A DNA stretch of 64,000 bases from Carpediemonas membranifera (taxonomy: Eukaryota > Fornicata): NCBI GenBank assembly GCA_019828565.1, contig JAHDYR010000062.1, positions 1,240,001-1,304,000 of the forward strand, read 5' to 3'. Shown here in pieces: positions 19,601 to 28,094 of the stretch (positions within the stretch are counted from its first letter, which is position 1; every line of letters starts with the position of its first letter). The translations under genes and the position numbers were made by a program. The notes below the pieces were generated by a model, which ran no database searches, was not told the DNA's origin, and worked only from the letters and a program-made list of their open reading frames with translations.

Positions 19601-19820
19601 CTGCAGCGATGACTACATCATCTGGATGGCTATCTGATGACATAATATGGTCCACAGACGTGTCGAAGAGGGCCACAAAGGTCTGTGGAGCGCACTGGAG
19701 CCCGCTGAGGCCGTATGTGGAAAGGGAGCGGCTTAGCTGCTCATAATGCCGCATAGCATCATCAGAACTGGGCAACTGTCGCAGTGCTTCGATCGCCTCC
19801 ACGATCTCCTGTTGTCTCAT
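16644..19820 (-). CDS. TTI1: HEAT-repeat protein resembling TTI1 of the Tel2-Tti1-Tti2 complex
   Basis: The 1058-residue protein is an all-helical solenoid. In its C-terminal third, HTLMPLVHRIWPYLIPVLGG closely resembles the segment before the last HEAT repeats of TTI1, where a conserved leucine-proline-leucine-valine-histidine-x-x-tryptophan-proline stretch occurs. An acidic linker near residues 640-670 (EPDDDEETAEEYFTRL) separates the two halves, as in family members. TTI1 scaffolds the TTT co-chaperone that matures PIKK kinases (TOR, ATM, SMG1 types). Length matches the family (about 1000-1100). The call rests on that one motif plus architecture, so another HEAT family is possible. Start is the first ATG; no consensus promoter element is obvious upstream. 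Confidence 0.55.
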   Translation of the reverse strand: MRQQEIVEAIEALRQLPSSDDAMRHYEQLSRSLSTYGLSGLQCAPQTFVALFDTSVDHIMSSDSHPDDVVIAAARYINTLLAAVPQDSAEAYHVALVAEEHLEYVGVGISVLLPHLSGLMVTDAVCRLLVLAPPTLLARALPGASSAFTRTLASTKSPKHVGKLLDGYWRLLSRVPLPPSALAHVEGQLRRIDAAVSPIVARERVPWTPVSLPPTPLVDQFLRLLCRSLAWGGPWPEFVKDTDVIVQWLRALPETLGLQGERAYTDTACISVCLALIGFFRAAPVAMIEHVIADTEIVVKTLTAIQDLIRHAPSPIAEVGIAQASTTMPLPRSTWCKDSLALIAAQGLARELGLAAVRCLIVDVQFMAWREAGLDALSQCILGACGLGWGVRVEGGFDDFISPPPALTQTALGMLGEVVPAVAGLISVLTLSIDDSSALFSACSLVRAVAVLYTVVGARGEFESLIIETLPFLLPTAPVSLVAATTLESMAAAWSRLTDDAATPTALITGSLVPLLRRLSSQLPFPSVYPNACSTVDAVLSHLEQSATVEVTLTSTLLLAELLPMSRSIARSLTLLGPDQAGPLLTILDRISGALARRAVTFVPNSTEDGESDVGETATPEAEPDDDEETAEEYFTRLHARNEEARTLHMDESELDEFKAADPTPPRADQAVVLPGPPFPVTVTVHTRVGGVDSRAVDVESFVRISREIWKVAGDAAGPLIASPSSRNRALRVVETVSRALARDSFLLPVGDDEAEYGIHTLMPLVHRIWPYLIPVLGGSLDSGVLAVRVVVLLMQSAPEFTAHRVTAVLGRFEKICGSNPLTGPQWILDQTDARADDASPGIRMRDPTSLGGEEARVVAAARRIEAAQHLVSLGLDPRDPETVKLIAQYEQSDACRVLDGMLSFTRAALALPLDNEATQTMVGILLLCMGMGQPQAMVREAKRQLGTLCRAKVQERRQTEKDVAEIAPYLTDPPIAEPALFLAKVAEIAEVMQMPAGTGQLSLELQRFRPDRRTAPTTTFLLNSKTDVHGVLRRAASLVSVGDVRDLIGAVETVRDM

Positions 19821-20020
19821 TGTTGAGAAGCGATTGATGGGTGATGACTCGGCAAGTCAAGTGGACTACCCCACGAAGCTCAGCATGCAGAGCACAACGC
19901 AAGGGAAGTATCGAAGACTGGACATCGTTCGGTCCGTTTACCATCATCCTAAGGCTGACTTTGACATTTATCCGGCGACCGGCGCTGGGAGCTCTTTGTT
20001 TCTGGTCAATGCGCAGTCCC

Positions 20021-20617
20021 TTAAAGCAGATACATCGGCAGCTTGTGGCCGACGTCGGGGTCCGTGACCCGGGGCAGAGGCGACCGGACCAAGGTCATCT
20101 CGGGAATAGAGGGCCGCGGCGCACGCTGGACAGGAGCTGGCTGACCCACCGCTACCGTAGCAGTCTGCGGGGTGTCGAGCTTAGGGGCCTTGGCCTGCTG
20201 CGGGGCAACCTGGCCGCCCGCCTTGAGGAAGTTGACGCCGTGGCTGTCCTGGAGCTCGGCCCGGGAGATGCCATAGGCCTTGATGACACGCTTACGGAAC
20301 TTCTGGAGATGAGAGGCGACGTTCTCTCTGGTGAGTCCCTCGACGGCCATCTCGTTCAGGATGAGGCGTGGAGTGGCGCTTTTGATGCCGTGCTTAATGA
20401 CAACGCGGCTGAAGCGTTCTTCAAGTTCTGGAGTCCAAGTAATACGGCGCTTGTACATTGCCATCGTCATCTGTGCGGTGCTCATTGCTGCATTGTCGGT
20501 CATCACAGTTGTGGCGCCCGAAACCTCTTGGGAAATAGCGGCTTGTGGCTGTTGTATTTTAGTACCCATCTGTGCTAGTACTGGAGCGGGAGCGATAGAA
20601 ACGGCTGGAGTTGCCAT
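20021..20617 (-). CDS. GARP-type Myb-like DNA-binding protein
   Basis: The 198-residue protein has a single GARP domain at about residues 57-110: RITWTPELEERFSRVV, then ATPRLILNEMAVEGLTREN and VASHLQKFRKRV. The W-TPELEERF helix and the SHLQKFR recognition helix are the family signature. GARP factors were first defined in plants (type-B response regulators, PSR1/PHR1), and GARP-like proteins have also been reported in Giardia, where at least one takes part in encystation. Flanking regions are Gln/Ala/Pro-rich and probably disordered. No receiver domain is fused. It is most likely a transcription factor; targets are unknown. GCAATTCGTTTT lies just before the ATG, an alternative motif also seen before other genes. 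Confidence 0.85.
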   Translation of the reverse strand: MATPAVSIAPAPVLAQMGTKIQQPQAAISQEVSGATTVMTDNAAMSTAQMTMAMYKRRITWTPELEERFSRVVIKHGIKSATPRLILNEMAVEGLTRENVASHLQKFRKRVIKAYGISRAELQDSHGVNFLKAGGQVAPQQAKAPKLDTPQTATVAVGQPAPVQRAPRPSIPEMTLVRSPLPRVTDPDVGHKLPMYLL

Positions 20618-21083
20618 TTGGCTGAAAACGAATTGCGGGGCAGATCCTTCGGATGTGGCAGTGACCGAATCTTACGCGTATCCGACCGATCTCGTTCGGA
20701 AAATCAAGAGACTGGGGTCACCCAACCACTCCACCCACCACTACTATGTCTGTGCCCCAATGTTGGCTTTGATTCGGATCGGATTCGATCATGCACCCCA
20801 AGTCAACACTCGTCAGAATGTTGCCCTGAGTGCCAGGAGTGGATGTCTGGAGCATTATTGAAACAGTCAACTTGCATTCCCGCATCGTATCGGCCCCGTA
20901 TCAGACTTTGACGAAATGATCCCATCAACGACTTGTGTTGACTTCGCAGATTACAGCAGTCCTGGCAAGAGCAACCCATTGCCATGACCTCCAGCTCAAC
21001 AGAGCATTACATACGAGGTTTAAAGAGAGAGAGCGAAGGCTATAAAAACAAAGCTGCGAACGAACGCAGTGAAGACGGGAGGA

Positions 21084-22871
21084 CTACGTGACGTCGCCGT
21101 CGGCAGAGTAGCCCTCGGCCACGATCAGCCGGCCAGACAGCACGAGGCACTTGATGTGGCGCGGGGCCTCGCTGGACGACACCCAGCTGAGCCCCTGGCC
21201 CTTGTCGTCGGGGTCCTTGAGCACAAGGCAGGCCCCGGCGTCGGTGAACTCCAGACAGTCATACTCCTCTCGGGCGACCAGCTCGTCCCAGCCGTCGAAC
21301 TCGCATGGCCGGGTGAGCCTGACGGTGGTGGTGTGCTGGGAGCCTATGGGGGTGAGCACGCGACAGTCCGGGGTAAAGTAGCACATGCCGATCCAGGACC
21401 CGTCGCTGTACTTGGGGTGCTGGTACGCCGCAATGACCTTGAACCCGAGCTCCACGGGGCTGCTGAGTACGGCGTCCGGCACCGGGTAGACGTGCTGCTG
21501 CTCGTTGGACCCGCACACCAGGCAGCGTTGGTCCTCGAGGAAGAACACCGTCGTATCCGCCTGATCCCGCTCGGAAAGCGACTGGATGTCGACGATGGAC
21601 CGGGACGACGCGAGACGGACGGGGGTAAGCACGTCGACCGCGGGGGAGGACGAGCCGACGCCCAGGGCACCGTTGCGGTTGGTGCCGCACGCGAGAATGG
21701 GGGTCTGGGGGCTTGTCGTCCATGCAAACATGGCGGCAGCGGTTGAGCTGTATCTCGAGATCTTAAAGTCAGTAACGATCATGAACTGCGGTAGGACCAC
21801 CCGCGTCGGCGTGGCCACGAACGGGGCATCAGAACGCACCCCGAGACAGCCGCTCGTGTTGCTCCCCACCGCATACCAGGAGGCCCCCGCCTGGAAGAAC
21901 AGGGCTTCGTCGGCCTGCCGTATGCGGGTGACGCTGGTGTCGGTGTCGATCGAGACCGGCATGGGGTGCTCGACGGCAGTGGCAGCCAGCCCCAGCCCCA
22001 GCAGCCGTTGGGAGTTGCACCCCCACGCGTAGAGCCCCTTCTCCGTCGACGCGAAGACAGACACAGCACGGTCGTCGTCGGGCGACTGGACGATCGGCAG
22101 CACCTGCCTCACATGCGGCAGACCCCGGACTAAGTATATATGCGGGTCATCAGCCAGATGGTGGTCACGGCGGGTCTGACCGAGCTGCCCGTAGTCGTTG
22201 ACACCAGTGACAAACACCCTGCCGGCGATGACGTGGAAGGTGTTGTCCCCAGCATCCTTCACGGTCTGTAGCTTGCGTCTCTCGCGGTCGCACAGACTGA
22301 ACTTCTTGCACAGGAAACTAGCCGACTCGGCGATGCCAGAGTAGAAGAGCAGCATCGATATGATCCACGGTGGGAGTGTGTATATGGTGTCCGGCAGCAC
22401 CTGGTTGCATGGGAGGTTCATGGACAGCCGCGGGCGGGTAAGCACCACGTAGGCCTGGAGTAGATAGCGGATGGCCTGGTTCAGCTCGCGGTTGTCGCAC
22501 TGAACCATGCGGTAGACACAAGACATGAGCTCTCGGAGCACTTCTTCAGTCGAACTGAGCTTGTCTACGATCTGTCTGTCATCCTGTATGAGTTCGCGGA
22601 TGGCATCGACCATGACAGGAATAGAGCTTCGAATGCACTGCTGGACATAGCTTAGCGATGGAGGGATCATCCTTTCTGATTGGTTGAGGAGTTGGATTAG
22701 CTCGTGCAGCTTGATGAGCAGCGTTCGTGGATCATCTGGAGAAATTTCCCCCACTGCTGCATGCCGATGGTGCGTCCCACAACAAAGACACATCTCATCA
22801 CACGGTGAATCTGTCTGATATCGGTTGCACGGCTTTTCATCGTGTTCTCGCACTTCTGACGCCGGAGGCAT
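21084..22871 (-). CDS. RCC1-like repeat protein with helical N-terminus
   Basis: From the ATG at 22871 the protein has 595 residues. The first 190 are helical with no recognised domain. From about residue 200 onward, RCC1-type blades are visible: VFVTGVNDYGQLGQ, LYAWGCNSQRLLGLG, WYAVGSNTSGCLGV, ILACGTNRNGALGVG and CLVCGSN. This gives at least five of the seven blades of a beta propeller. RCC1 itself is the chromatin-bound exchange factor for Ran, but many RCC1-like proteins do other work, and the long N-terminus is not that of RCC1. The start is uncertain: an in-frame ATG at 22958 would add 29 residues. No neighbour suggests a pathway. Confidence 0.72.
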   Translation of the reverse strand: MPPASEVREHDEKPCNRYQTDSPCDEMCLCCGTHHRHAAVGEISPDDPRTLLIKLHELIQLLNQSERMIPPSLSYVQQCIRSSIPVMVDAIRELIQDDRQIVDKLSSTEEVLRELMSCVYRMVQCDNRELNQAIRYLLQAYVVLTRPRLSMNLPCNQVLPDTIYTLPPWIISMLLFYSGIAESASFLCKKFSLCDRERRKLQTVKDAGDNTFHVIAGRVFVTGVNDYGQLGQTRRDHHLADDPHIYLVRGLPHVRQVLPIVQSPDDDRAVSVFASTEKGLYAWGCNSQRLLGLGLAATAVEHPMPVSIDTDTSVTRIRQADEALFFQAGASWYAVGSNTSGCLGVRSDAPFVATPTRVVLPQFMIVTDFKISRYSSTAAAMFAWTTSPQTPILACGTNRNGALGVGSSSPAVDVLTPVRLASSRSIVDIQSLSERDQADTTVFFLEDQRCLVCGSNEQQHVYPVPDAVLSSPVELGFKVIAAYQHPKYSDGSWIGMCYFTPDCRVLTPIGSQHTTTVRLTRPCEFDGWDELVAREEYDCLEFTDAGACLVLKDPDDKGQGLSWVSSSEAPRHIKCLVLSGRLIVAEGYSADGDVT

Positions 22872-23018
22872 CTTGCTTGATATCAGGACGATCACCGTAT
22901 GCTGCCAGATTAGCGGATTCTCGTTGACTCTCGACCACAATGCGAGCTCAACACACATTGGTTGTGTGGATCTGCTCACGGGAGTTGGGGCGGGGGTATG
23001 TCCAGCTAAATATAGCAC

Positions 23019-23419
23019 AGTTGATCGAGAAGATCAGATGACCATATCGGGCAGGCTAGTCGGTCTCGTTATAGAGGCTGTTACCGCTAGAGGTATCGGG
23101 GCACTGCCGCAGTTAATCGGTCCGCGGGTAGACTTTGACGTGTGAGTAGTGATGGACAAGTCCGACCGAGGACGCCATTCCCGGCGTCAACGCGAGGTAG
23201 TGTTATGCGGATGTGATGCATGGATGCACCAATAACTGCTGTGGTAGCAAAGATGATAGGTCGGCCAGAGTTTGGTGTGAGTTCCGGACCCTGTTGAATC
23301 ATTGTTGTCGAGCGCTGACCCCCACCAGTTATTCCAGGAGTCAACGACTCCCATCACGGCCTCTGACCCACACCCTAAACGACACCTCGCAGTTTACAAC
23401 AACAACAACGCCCCGACAC
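23019..23419. other. Intergenic, nothing recognised
   Basis: About 400 bases between two minus-strand genes. No exon, repeat or RNA gene could be supported; it must contain the RCC1-like promoter and the 3' end signal of the TORTIFOLIA1-like gene. Confidence 0.4.
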
Positions 23420-25342
23420 TCACCCCGCGGCCCCGAGTATCGCCGGGTGGATGGCCTCGATCAGCTCGACTGTGGGCCTGTACCCCTCCACGCCATGGCA
23501 CGCCTGGTAAAGATCTGACACCAGCTTGTCGGGCACTGCTATCCTCTCCTCAATCAATTGATTAGTCCATGGAACAATTTGGGCCACAAACTCGCCCCTG
23601 TTGACTGCAGCCACAAGCAGCGTGGCCAGTCGACCTGCTATGGCCGGTGAAAGCTGATCCAGGCACGGGTCGGTCGCTGCCAGGGCCTCGACCAGCTCAA
23701 AGATCGTGGGCGAGTGCTCGACGACCGCGGTAAACCCGTCCTGGACGTCCCCCATCCGAATCGACTCCACCATCGCCGCGAACGCTGCGTCCATCGCATC
23801 TGCCTCCGCCTGTGCCTGGCTTGGCCCCGCTGGGACGACCTGGGCCCGGCTCGCGACCCTCGAGACCACAGGACTCGACTGAAGCGGCGGTGGGGCCGAT
23901 CGCCGGGCCGGGGCAGGTGTGGCGCGCTTGGGGGTGCGGGTTACGGTGTGGCTCTTTGCTGGTGCCCTCGCCTGGTCCTCAATCTGGGCGACCTTGTCCT
24001 CGACGTTCGCAAGGCGGCCGACCACTTCGTCCAGCTTAGCGTCGGTTGAGTGTGTGAAGTCTTCAAATGACTTCTTCAAATCTTTGAGCATGTCCATGAC
24101 CGCGGAGACGGTCAGCCCGGTTTCCGGCATCGCGGGAACCACCGGCGGCTGTGCCGGAATAGTCTGACTCCGGCTGAATGTAGCCCGCGGCGTAACCTGC
24201 CCGTCTGGGTGATCAGCCGTCTGCCCCTGGTCGACCCGCGGGGACGCTGTCGTGGTCCTGGTCAGCTTCGGACGGCCCCCAGGACGGGTCATCTTCCGCC
24301 TCTCCTTACCCAACGACGGCCGTCTCCGGGGTGATATCATCTGAGTGCACCCCGACGCCGAGACGCTCACGGGCCTGCCGTCCGACGGCGGGAGAAGGGG
24401 CGGGAGCACAGCCTTCGTCCCCTCATCGTCCGACACGGCGAGCGGTGGGGCCTCGACCTCGCCCATGTCTGGGGCGGAGAAGGCTATGAGCGGTTCGAAG
24501 AGCTGCAGCGTGTTGGTCACTTCGTCTCGGACTGTCTTGATGCGGTCGAATCGGACAGTGTCCAGAACATCCACAATTTCTCTGGCAAAGATCGACACGC
24601 TATCGCCCAGCGTCGAGGTGGCCCCTAAACACGCCGCGGCGGCCCGTCGACCATGCCAGTCCTCGTCGGCCAGGTGCTGTATGGCCGTCTTCACGATGTC
24701 GGGCACCAGCTCCATGACCACCGAGCCCGCGTTGAGCATGACAGCAGCCAGCACGTCTAGCGGCCCTTCTGGTGCCATACAGGTTGGCGAGCCAAGTATC
24801 TTGATCAATCTCGGCACCAGACGGCTGCACTCGTACTTGAGGAGAAAGTCAGCCTGCCGCACCACCTCGCACAGGCACTCGGCCGCACCCACCTGGGCCT
24901 GCCTGTCCTGTGTTGCCATGACCCCGAGCAGTGGCTTGATGAGCACCGCGAGGGAGGCGCTGTCGCCTACATCTCCCCGGGCCGCCGCCACGAGCACGTA
25001 ACGGGCCAGGAGCCCCATCGTCTCGGTGGCGGCCGTGCATATGCCCGAGTCGTTGTCCCTCAGCCGCGTGGCGATGAAGGAGACCATGCGGGGGAGCTCG
25101 GGGTACGCCTGGTCCGTCATGAACTGGCCGATGACGCCGAGGAGACGGACCACTTCCTTCCGGGATGCGACAGAGTGGTTCGTGTTGGTGGTATATAGGC
25201 CTGAGAGGAAGAGACTCATGTTCCTTGTGGTCATGGCACGTGCAACTAGGCCTGTGAGCTCCTGTACAGCAGTGCCGACAGTGTCTTTGTCATTAAGTTT
25301 TCCTAATGCTATGTTCCATGCTTGTAATTGTGCTGTACTCAT
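23420..25342 (-). CDS. TORTIFOLIA1/SPIRAL2-like microtubule-associated protein
   Basis: The 640-residue protein starts at the ATG at 25342, 39 bp after a TTAAAGTGCGG element on the opposite strand. Residues 5-290 are HEAT repeats matching the TORTIFOLIA1/SPIRAL2 N-terminal domain: KLNDKDTVGTAVQELTGLV, TRLRDNDSGICTAATETMG, QAQVGAAECLCEVV and LADEDWHGRRAAAACLG occur in the expected order. A basic, Pro/Ser-rich linker follows, then a short coiled coil (MDMLKDLKKSFEDFTHS) and a C-terminal helical region. Plant relatives bind the microtubule lattice and track minus ends; distant relatives occur outside plants. A role on the flagellate cytoskeleton is an inference. The frame is intact. Confidence 0.78.
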   Translation of the reverse strand: MSTAQLQAWNIALGKLNDKDTVGTAVQELTGLVARAMTTRNMSLFLSGLYTTNTNHSVASRKEVVRLLGVIGQFMTDQAYPELPRMVSFIATRLRDNDSGICTAATETMGLLARYVLVAAARGDVGDSASLAVLIKPLLGVMATQDRQAQVGAAECLCEVVRQADFLLKYECSRLVPRLIKILGSPTCMAPEGPLDVLAAVMLNAGSVVMELVPDIVKTAIQHLADEDWHGRRAAAACLGATSTLGDSVSIFAREIVDVLDTVRFDRIKTVRDEVTNTLQLFEPLIAFSAPDMGEVEAPPLAVSDDEGTKAVLPPLLPPSDGRPVSVSASGCTQMISPRRRPSLGKERRKMTRPGGRPKLTRTTTASPRVDQGQTADHPDGQVTPRATFSRSQTIPAQPPVVPAMPETGLTVSAVMDMLKDLKKSFEDFTHSTDAKLDEVVGRLANVEDKVAQIEDQARAPAKSHTVTRTPKRATPAPARRSAPPPLQSSPVVSRVASRAQVVPAGPSQAQAEADAMDAAFAAMVESIRMGDVQDGFTAVVEHSPTIFELVEALAATDPCLDQLSPAIAGRLATLLVAAVNRGEFVAQIVPWTNQLIEERIAVPDKLVSDLYQACHGVEGYRPTVELIEAIHPAILGAAG

Positions 25343-25380
25343 CCTGGTTGATGAGAAATATCGATACGACAAATTTCGAC

Positions 25381-25392
25381 GTTAAAGTGCGG
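25381..25392 (+). promoter_or_regulatory. TTAAAGTGC element near the TORTIFOLIA1-like start
   Basis: GTTAAAGTGCGG lies 39 bp before the minus-strand ATG at 25342 and also 3' of LSm3 (stop at 25421). It is an example of the element in the orientation opposite to the gene. Confidence 0.5.
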
Positions 25393-25420
25393 AGATTTAC
25401 AAATTGGGGGGTTTGAGGGT

Positions 25421-25773
25421 CTAGAGGGCAATGCGCTTCTGCAGCATTGGGGAGATACGGATTATGTTCTCAGCGCGGACGAAAAGCATCTCGTGGGACT
25501 TGTGCGTTTTCTGAGTGAGAAGAGGAGGTTCAACAAACAACGCTGGTCTCCTCAAGAGTATCGGGATCAATTTCTACCTTTGTAATGGTTTCATCCACAT
25601 CTTCCATGATCAAATTGGGGTGCTGGTCAAAGCCCTGGGTGAGAAATGAGCGTTCTACGAACATGAAGCTTGCCCTTGAGCTCTCTTCCCTCAATCAGGC
25701 GCACATATATCTCTTGATCCAAGCTGAGCCGAATGAGGTCCAGAGGCTTCGTAATTCTCGTCAGTTCCGACAT
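25421..25773 (-). CDS. LSM3: LSm3, spliced from three exons
   Basis: The gene is easily missed because no exon exceeds 111 nt. Exons are 25663-25773, 25539-25634 and 25421-25510. Both introns are 28 nt (25635-25662, GTTCGT...TCACCCAG; 25511-25538, GTTTGT...TCACTCAG) and both lie in phase 0. The product has 98 residues with the complete Sm fold: [17 protein letters not shown], the Sm1 motif ending [18 protein letters not shown], and the Sm2 motif [13 protein letters not shown]. LSm3 belongs to the LSm2-8 ring on U6 snRNA and the LSm1-7 ring of mRNA decay, so it serves the same splicing machinery that must remove these tiny introns. CATAATCTGC upstream of the ATG resembles the promoter element. 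Confidence 0.93.
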
Positions 25774-25953
25774 TGTTGTCGAGCACAGTGCAGATTATGG
25801 CACATCATGCTGCTCCCTCCCAGGAGGCGTGTCATCTGTCTTACTATCTGTGTACGAATGCCATTCATTGTCCTCCAATTCCATCTCCGCTGTTCCCTCG
25901 GCCACCACCCAATCCACATCCCGCCAGACAGTTGTTTAGTAATCTAATGCCGC

Positions 25954-26598
25954 TCACCAGAAGTCGTCCTCAAGGGTCTCGTTGTCCATGTTGTTCGGGG
26001 CGAGCGAGTCAAACTCGTCCAGCACTGCCATCTGCCGATCCCTCTCCGCCTTGGCCTCAAGCTCCTGCCGCCGCCGCTCGGTCCTCTCAGCATCCCTCTG
26101 CGCCTTCACCTCGGCCTTGAGAATACCTCGCATCTCGCGGTCGTGGTCCTGACGGAGCTTGGCCAGGTCTGGGTACTCCTCGCGGCGTGTGTCCTCGACA
26201 GCCTTGACGATCTTCTTCACCGTCTTCTTCACACGGACCTTCTTCACCAGACGGTCGTCATGGAAGCCCACCTGGCCTACCATCATGTCTCCGGTCTTCT
26301 TGAGGTTGCTCCATGGAGTAATCACGATCGCAATATCATTGAGCTTGCAGCCTTGGATAGAGTTGGCCTTAACGAGCTGGCAGCAAGCTCCCATGACCTC
26401 TGGAGGCACCTGATCGATCGTGGACCCCGTAACATGCTCGTGCATGCGTAGGTACACGTGTGCGGAGGAGTAGTTGTCTACGTGGAACCACAGGTCCTCC
26501 TCCCAGCCATACTTGATCAGATCCTCGTTCTCAAACTTATCGCGGCCCATGTAAATCTCCCACTCGGGATGGGAAGCACAGGTGAAGAAGAAGACCAT
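25954..26598 (-). CDS. CCDC25: CCDC25 (NFACT-R domain protein)
   Basis: The 214-residue protein matches CCDC25 from end to end. It has an N-terminal MVFFFTCASH, YMGRDKFENEDLIKYGW, LWFHVDNYSSAHVYLR, the invariant LVKANSIQGCK, ITPWSNLKKTGDM and VGQVGFH. A long basic-acidic coiled coil and an acidic tail (ETLEDDFW) follow. NFACT-R domains bind RNA or nucleic acid; in RQC2/NEMF-type proteins the related domain acts in ribosome quality control. Human CCDC25 has also been described as a DNA-sensing membrane protein, which need not apply here. CATAAAATGCGG at 26615-26626 lies 17 bp before the ATG. Length and motif order are normal. Confidence 0.93.
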   Translation of the reverse strand: MVFFFTCASHPEWEIYMGRDKFENEDLIKYGWEEDLWFHVDNYSSAHVYLRMHEHVTGSTIDQVPPEVMGACCQLVKANSIQGCKLNDIAIVITPWSNLKKTGDMMVGQVGFHDDRLVKKVRVKKTVKKIVKAVEDTRREEYPDLAKLRQDHDREMRGILKAEVKAQRDAERTERRRQELEAKAERDRQMAVLDEFDSLAPNNMDNETLEDDFW

Positions 26599-26710
26599 CG
26601 CACGACGATTCTGTCATAAAATGCGGAAAGTTCAAATCTGGAACCTGCGGTGTCTTAGGGTCCACCATATATGCCCCGCATCACCCCCTGACTATACAGG
26701 GCCAGCATTT

Positions 26711-26723
26711 CTTAAACTGCGCG
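26711..26723 (+). promoter_or_regulatory. TTAAACTGC element before the Arm-like gene
   Basis: CTTAAACTGCGCG is the most complete form of the element, 28 bp before the ATG at 26752 and on the same strand. Confidence 0.55.
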
Positions 26724-26751
26724 ACCAGAACCAACAACACTCCCAAGTCTG

Positions 26752-27732
26752 ATGGAGGAGCCACCAGCGGACACAGTTAACAAGCGGTTCCTCCCTATAC
26801 CACCACCACGTGCAGACTCGATTCCACAAGGACCCATGTTAGTGCCACCAACAGCGGAAAACCCAAAAAAGGATGATTCGTCGGCATATTCTTGGGTACC
26901 GTTGAATTCTCCCCTCCTGAAGCTTAGTAACGGGGACTATAGCGACTTTGCGACGCCGCCGATCCTTAAGAAGGCCAAAACGCTTTCTCCCTCGAAGATC
27001 ACATCAGCACAGATCGCACCATCGCCGACCCCGTCGGTGTCCGGGTCCGAATACAACGGATTCGCCGGCAACGAGCCCATCAACGCCGACACAGCGCTGG
27101 ACGACCCCTATCTGGGCGACGCCATCCAGGTGCTGAACACGTTTGACCCACACGACAGTGAGATGTCCTCGAGCCACGTGACCTCGCGGCTACAGAAGCT
27201 TACGATGATAGCGTGGGCCGGCGGGGACAAGATCCGTCTCTACTTGGTCCACCACGACATCTTTATGATCCTGAGGGAGCTGTTCACCAACAACGCCGGG
27301 ACGACATGGGCACAGAGCATCAGCAACCTGCTGACCCGGCGGAACCAGGCCGAGTCTGTGCACATCCAGATCCTGCGGACGTATGCCATCATGGCGAGGG
27401 GGTCCACCGTGGCGGGTAACAGGGCCATCGAGGCCGGGTGGTTGCCCGTGCTGATTAAGCTGCTGGACGCCCCAGAGGTGGACCTGAAGCTGTGGGGGTG
27501 TCATTGCATGTTCGTAACGATGTTCAACAACACGAACCTGCTGTCAAGCCCCGAGGAGGTCCTCGCGAGTAAGAACACGCGGGTGTTCAAGAACATGTGT
27601 TTGGAGTTCCAGCAGGAGCTAGAGGAACGCAGGCCGAAGCTGGAGAAGATCGCTAAGAGCAGCAGGTGGATGACGTGGAGCTACAACGACGCCAACGAGA
27701 TCATGAAGATGATGGGGTGGTCCTATTTCTAA
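26752..27732 (+). CDS. Armadillo-like protein, function unknown
   Basis: The frame gives 326 residues. The first 130 are Pro/Ser-rich and probably disordered, with several SP/TP sites (for example KTLSPSK and APSPTPS). The remainder is helical and contains an Arm/HEAT-like pattern (IQILRTYAIMARGSTVAGN, EAGWLPVLIKLLDAPEVDLKLWG), ending in a charged helix. I do not recognise the family. The phosphorylatable N-terminus plus Arm fold would suit a regulated scaffold, but this is speculative. A textbook TTAAACTGC element 28 bp upstream and strong codon bias argue for an expressed gene. Confidence 0.72.
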   Translation: MEEPPADTVNKRFLPIPPPRADSIPQGPMLVPPTAENPKKDDSSAYSWVPLNSPLLKLSNGDYSDFATPPILKKAKTLSPSKITSAQIAPSPTPSVSGSEYNGFAGNEPINADTALDDPYLGDAIQVLNTFDPHDSEMSSSHVTSRLQKLTMIAWAGGDKIRLYLVHHDIFMILRELFTNNAGTTWAQSISNLLTRRNQAESVHIQILRTYAIMARGSTVAGNRAIEAGWLPVLIKLLDAPEVDLKLWGCHCMFVTMFNNTNLLSSPEEVLASKNTRVFKNMCLEFQQELEERRPKLEKIAKSSRWMTWSYNDANEIMKMMGWSYF

Positions 27733-28068
27733 ACATTATTCCGGCGCTGAGCAATGATGGCGTTTAGGCGTTTAGGTGTCGACTGGCTGACTGGGGTGAA
27801 GTCGCGTGGGTCACCCCAGCCGCGTCAAGCTTGTCTGTCCGGAAGAGACACATCTGGGGTACATCGGGTCACACTCTCTAGATCAGAGTCCCGCTCTGCT
27901 TGTGGTTCCTCCGTCGAACCCGGCTGACTCTGCTCGATGGGAAACCACCGCGGACGTTTGATAGAAGTCTCGCCCATGGCCTGCCAGGCAATATGACTGC
28001 GAGGCATGGCTCTTCCGGGTCAGTATCTGCAGCAGGAGTCGTTCTTCGTGGTAATCAAATGATTGGCA
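27733..28068. other. Intergenic, nothing recognised
   Basis: This 336-base spacer between two plus-strand genes contains no supported exon or RNA gene. The SGF29 promoter element begins at 28069. Confidence 0.4.
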
Positions 28069-28080
28069 CTAAACTGCGCG
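28069..28080 (+). promoter_or_regulatory. TAAACTGC element before SGF29
   Basis: CTAAACTGCGCG ends 14 bp before the ATG at 28095, on the coding strand. Confidence 0.55.
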
Positions 28081-28094
28081 CACTTCTTTGCGCG

